A DNA stretch of 7,083 nucleotides from Elusimicrobiota bacterium (GTDB lineage: Bacteria > Elusimicrobiota > Elusimicrobia > FEN-1173): the NCBI GenBank assembly GCA_003158755.1, contig PMLF01000185.1, positions 1-7,083 of the forward strand, written 5' to 3'. Under the pieces are notes generated by a model. The model was not told where the DNA came from. It ran no database searches and saw only the letters and a list, made by a program, of their open reading frames with translations. The position numbers and the translations under genes are program-made. Of the stretch, positions 6,292 to 7,083 are shown piece by piece. Each line of letters begins with the position of its first letter. The stretch's first letter is position 1.

Positions 6292-7083
6292 ATGAAAAAC
6301 CTGAAAGAAATGATCGCCCAATCCGTGAAGAAGATCCAAACCGAAGCGCCGGGTTTCAATCCCAAGATCGGGATCATCCTCGGGACGGGTTTGGGAGGCT
6401 TGGCCCGGGAAATCAAGACGCTCAAAGCGATTCCCTACGAGCAGATCCCGCACTTCCCCCTTTCCACCGTCGAGAGCCATCACGGGACGCTCGTGCTCGG
6501 CGAGCTGGAAGGAAAAGCCGTCGTCGCGATGCGGGGGCGTTTCCACCGGTATGAAGGTTACTCGATGAAAGAAATCACCTATCCGGTTCGCGTCATGAAA
6601 GCCCTCGGGGTCGAGAACCTTCTGATCTCCAACGCCGCCGGTGGATTAAACCCAACCTACAAAGCGCCGTCCCTGGCTCTGATCGAGGACCACATAGGAC
6701 TCTTCCTGGGCGACAACCCCCTCATAGGCCCCAACGACGACGCCCTCGGCCCACGATGGCCGGACATGTGCGAACCCTATTCCAAGGAATTGATGGCGCT
6801 GGCGGAAGATTCGGCCCGGAGCTTGAAGATCGAGCTGCGCAAGGGGGTCTACGCCGCCGTCACCGGACCCAACCTGGAAACGAGGGCCGAATACAGGCTC
6901 CTCGGAAAATTCGCGGACATGGTCGGCATGTCCACGGTCCCGGAGGTCATCGTCGCCGTCCACGCCGGGATGAAAGTCCTCGGCATCTCCGTCATCACCG
7001 ACCTCTGCGACCCGGACCACCTGGAACCGGCGGACATCGCCCGCATCATCAAAAACGCCGAGACCGCCGAGCCCGATCTAACG
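6292..7083 (+). CDS. punA: Trimeric purine nucleoside phosphorylase family protein, possibly acting on methylthioadenosine (3' end cut)
   Basis: Phosphorolytic cleavage of a purine nucleoside to free base and (deoxy)ribose-1-phosphate. The window holds 264 codons; family members are about 265-290, so only a short tail is missing. Motifs match human PNP in order: ILGTGLGGLA (29-38), HFPLSTVESHHG (54-65), MRGRFHRYEGYS (80-91, His84 at human His86), ISNAAGGLNP (112-121), NPLIGPNDDALGPRWPDM (142-159), VTGPNLETRAE (190-200, Glu196 at human Glu201) and VGMSTVPEVIVA (211-222). The notable difference is VITDLCDPDH (234-243): human Asn243, which reads the 6-oxo group, is Asp237. This suggests tolerance or preference for 6-aminopurines such as adenosine or methylthioadenosine. 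Neighbouring mtnA and RuBisCO-like genes agree with a role as methylthioadenosine phosphorylase, but the sequence belongs to the PNP rather than the MtnP branch. The family is sure; the substrate is inference. Confidence 0.93.
   Translation, partial: MKNLKEMIAQSVKKIQTEAPGFNPKIGIILGTGLGGLAREIKTLKAIPYEQIPHFPLSTVESHHGTLVLGELEGKAVVAMRGRFHRYEGYSMKEITYPVRVMKALGVENLLISNAAGGLNPTYKAPSLALIEDHIGLFLGDNPLIGPNDDALGPRWPDMCEPYSKELMALAEDSARSLKIELRKGVYAAVTGPNLETRAEYRLLGKFADMVGMSTVPEVIVAVHAGMKVLGISVITDLCDPDHLEPADIARIIKNAETAEPDLT

Overview
The window reads as ordinary bacterial chromosome from a GC-rich organism (roughly 60-65% G+C by eye). Genes are densely packed and most wobble positions are G or C. There are no tRNAs, rRNAs, insertion sequences or CRISPR repeats. 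I cannot place the lineage from sequence alone. The mix of housekeeping genes (alaS, purH, recX) with a RuBisCO-like protein fits a free-living, possibly uncultured bacterium.

Left half (1 to about 3853, minus strand): a run read right to left as recX, purH, a PaaI-type hotdog thioesterase, and the first 415 codons of alaS. The last three are tightly joined: 3 nt separate purH from the thioesterase, and the thioesterase stop overlaps the alaS start as TAATG. RecX next to AlaRS recalls the recA-recX-alaS order of many bacteria, here interrupted by purH and the thioesterase and without recA in view. The 128-nt recX-purH gap carries a strong GC palindrome and a small tandem of 8-mers.

Right half (3937 to the end): three genes that look like one sulfur-nucleoside salvage module. 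mtnA (plus strand, methylthioribose-1-phosphate isomerase) converges on a form IV RuBisCO-like protein (minus strand), and the two share a TTAA at their stop codons. Divergent from the RuBisCO-like gene is a trimeric purine nucleoside phosphorylase family gene (plus strand, cut by the window end). Its base-recognition Asn is replaced by Asp, a change that in human PNP moves specificity toward 6-aminopurines.

Together these genes suggest 5'-methylthioadenosine -> methylthioribose-1-P (phosphorylase) -> methylthioribulose-1-P (MtnA) -> a product of the RuBisCO-like protein. This resembles the MTA-isoprenoid shunt described in Rhodospirillum rubrum rather than the classical methionine salvage enolase route. 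The pathway assignment is inference from family, active-site residues and neighbourhood. The later steps (a cupin, or mtnB/C/D) are not in the window.
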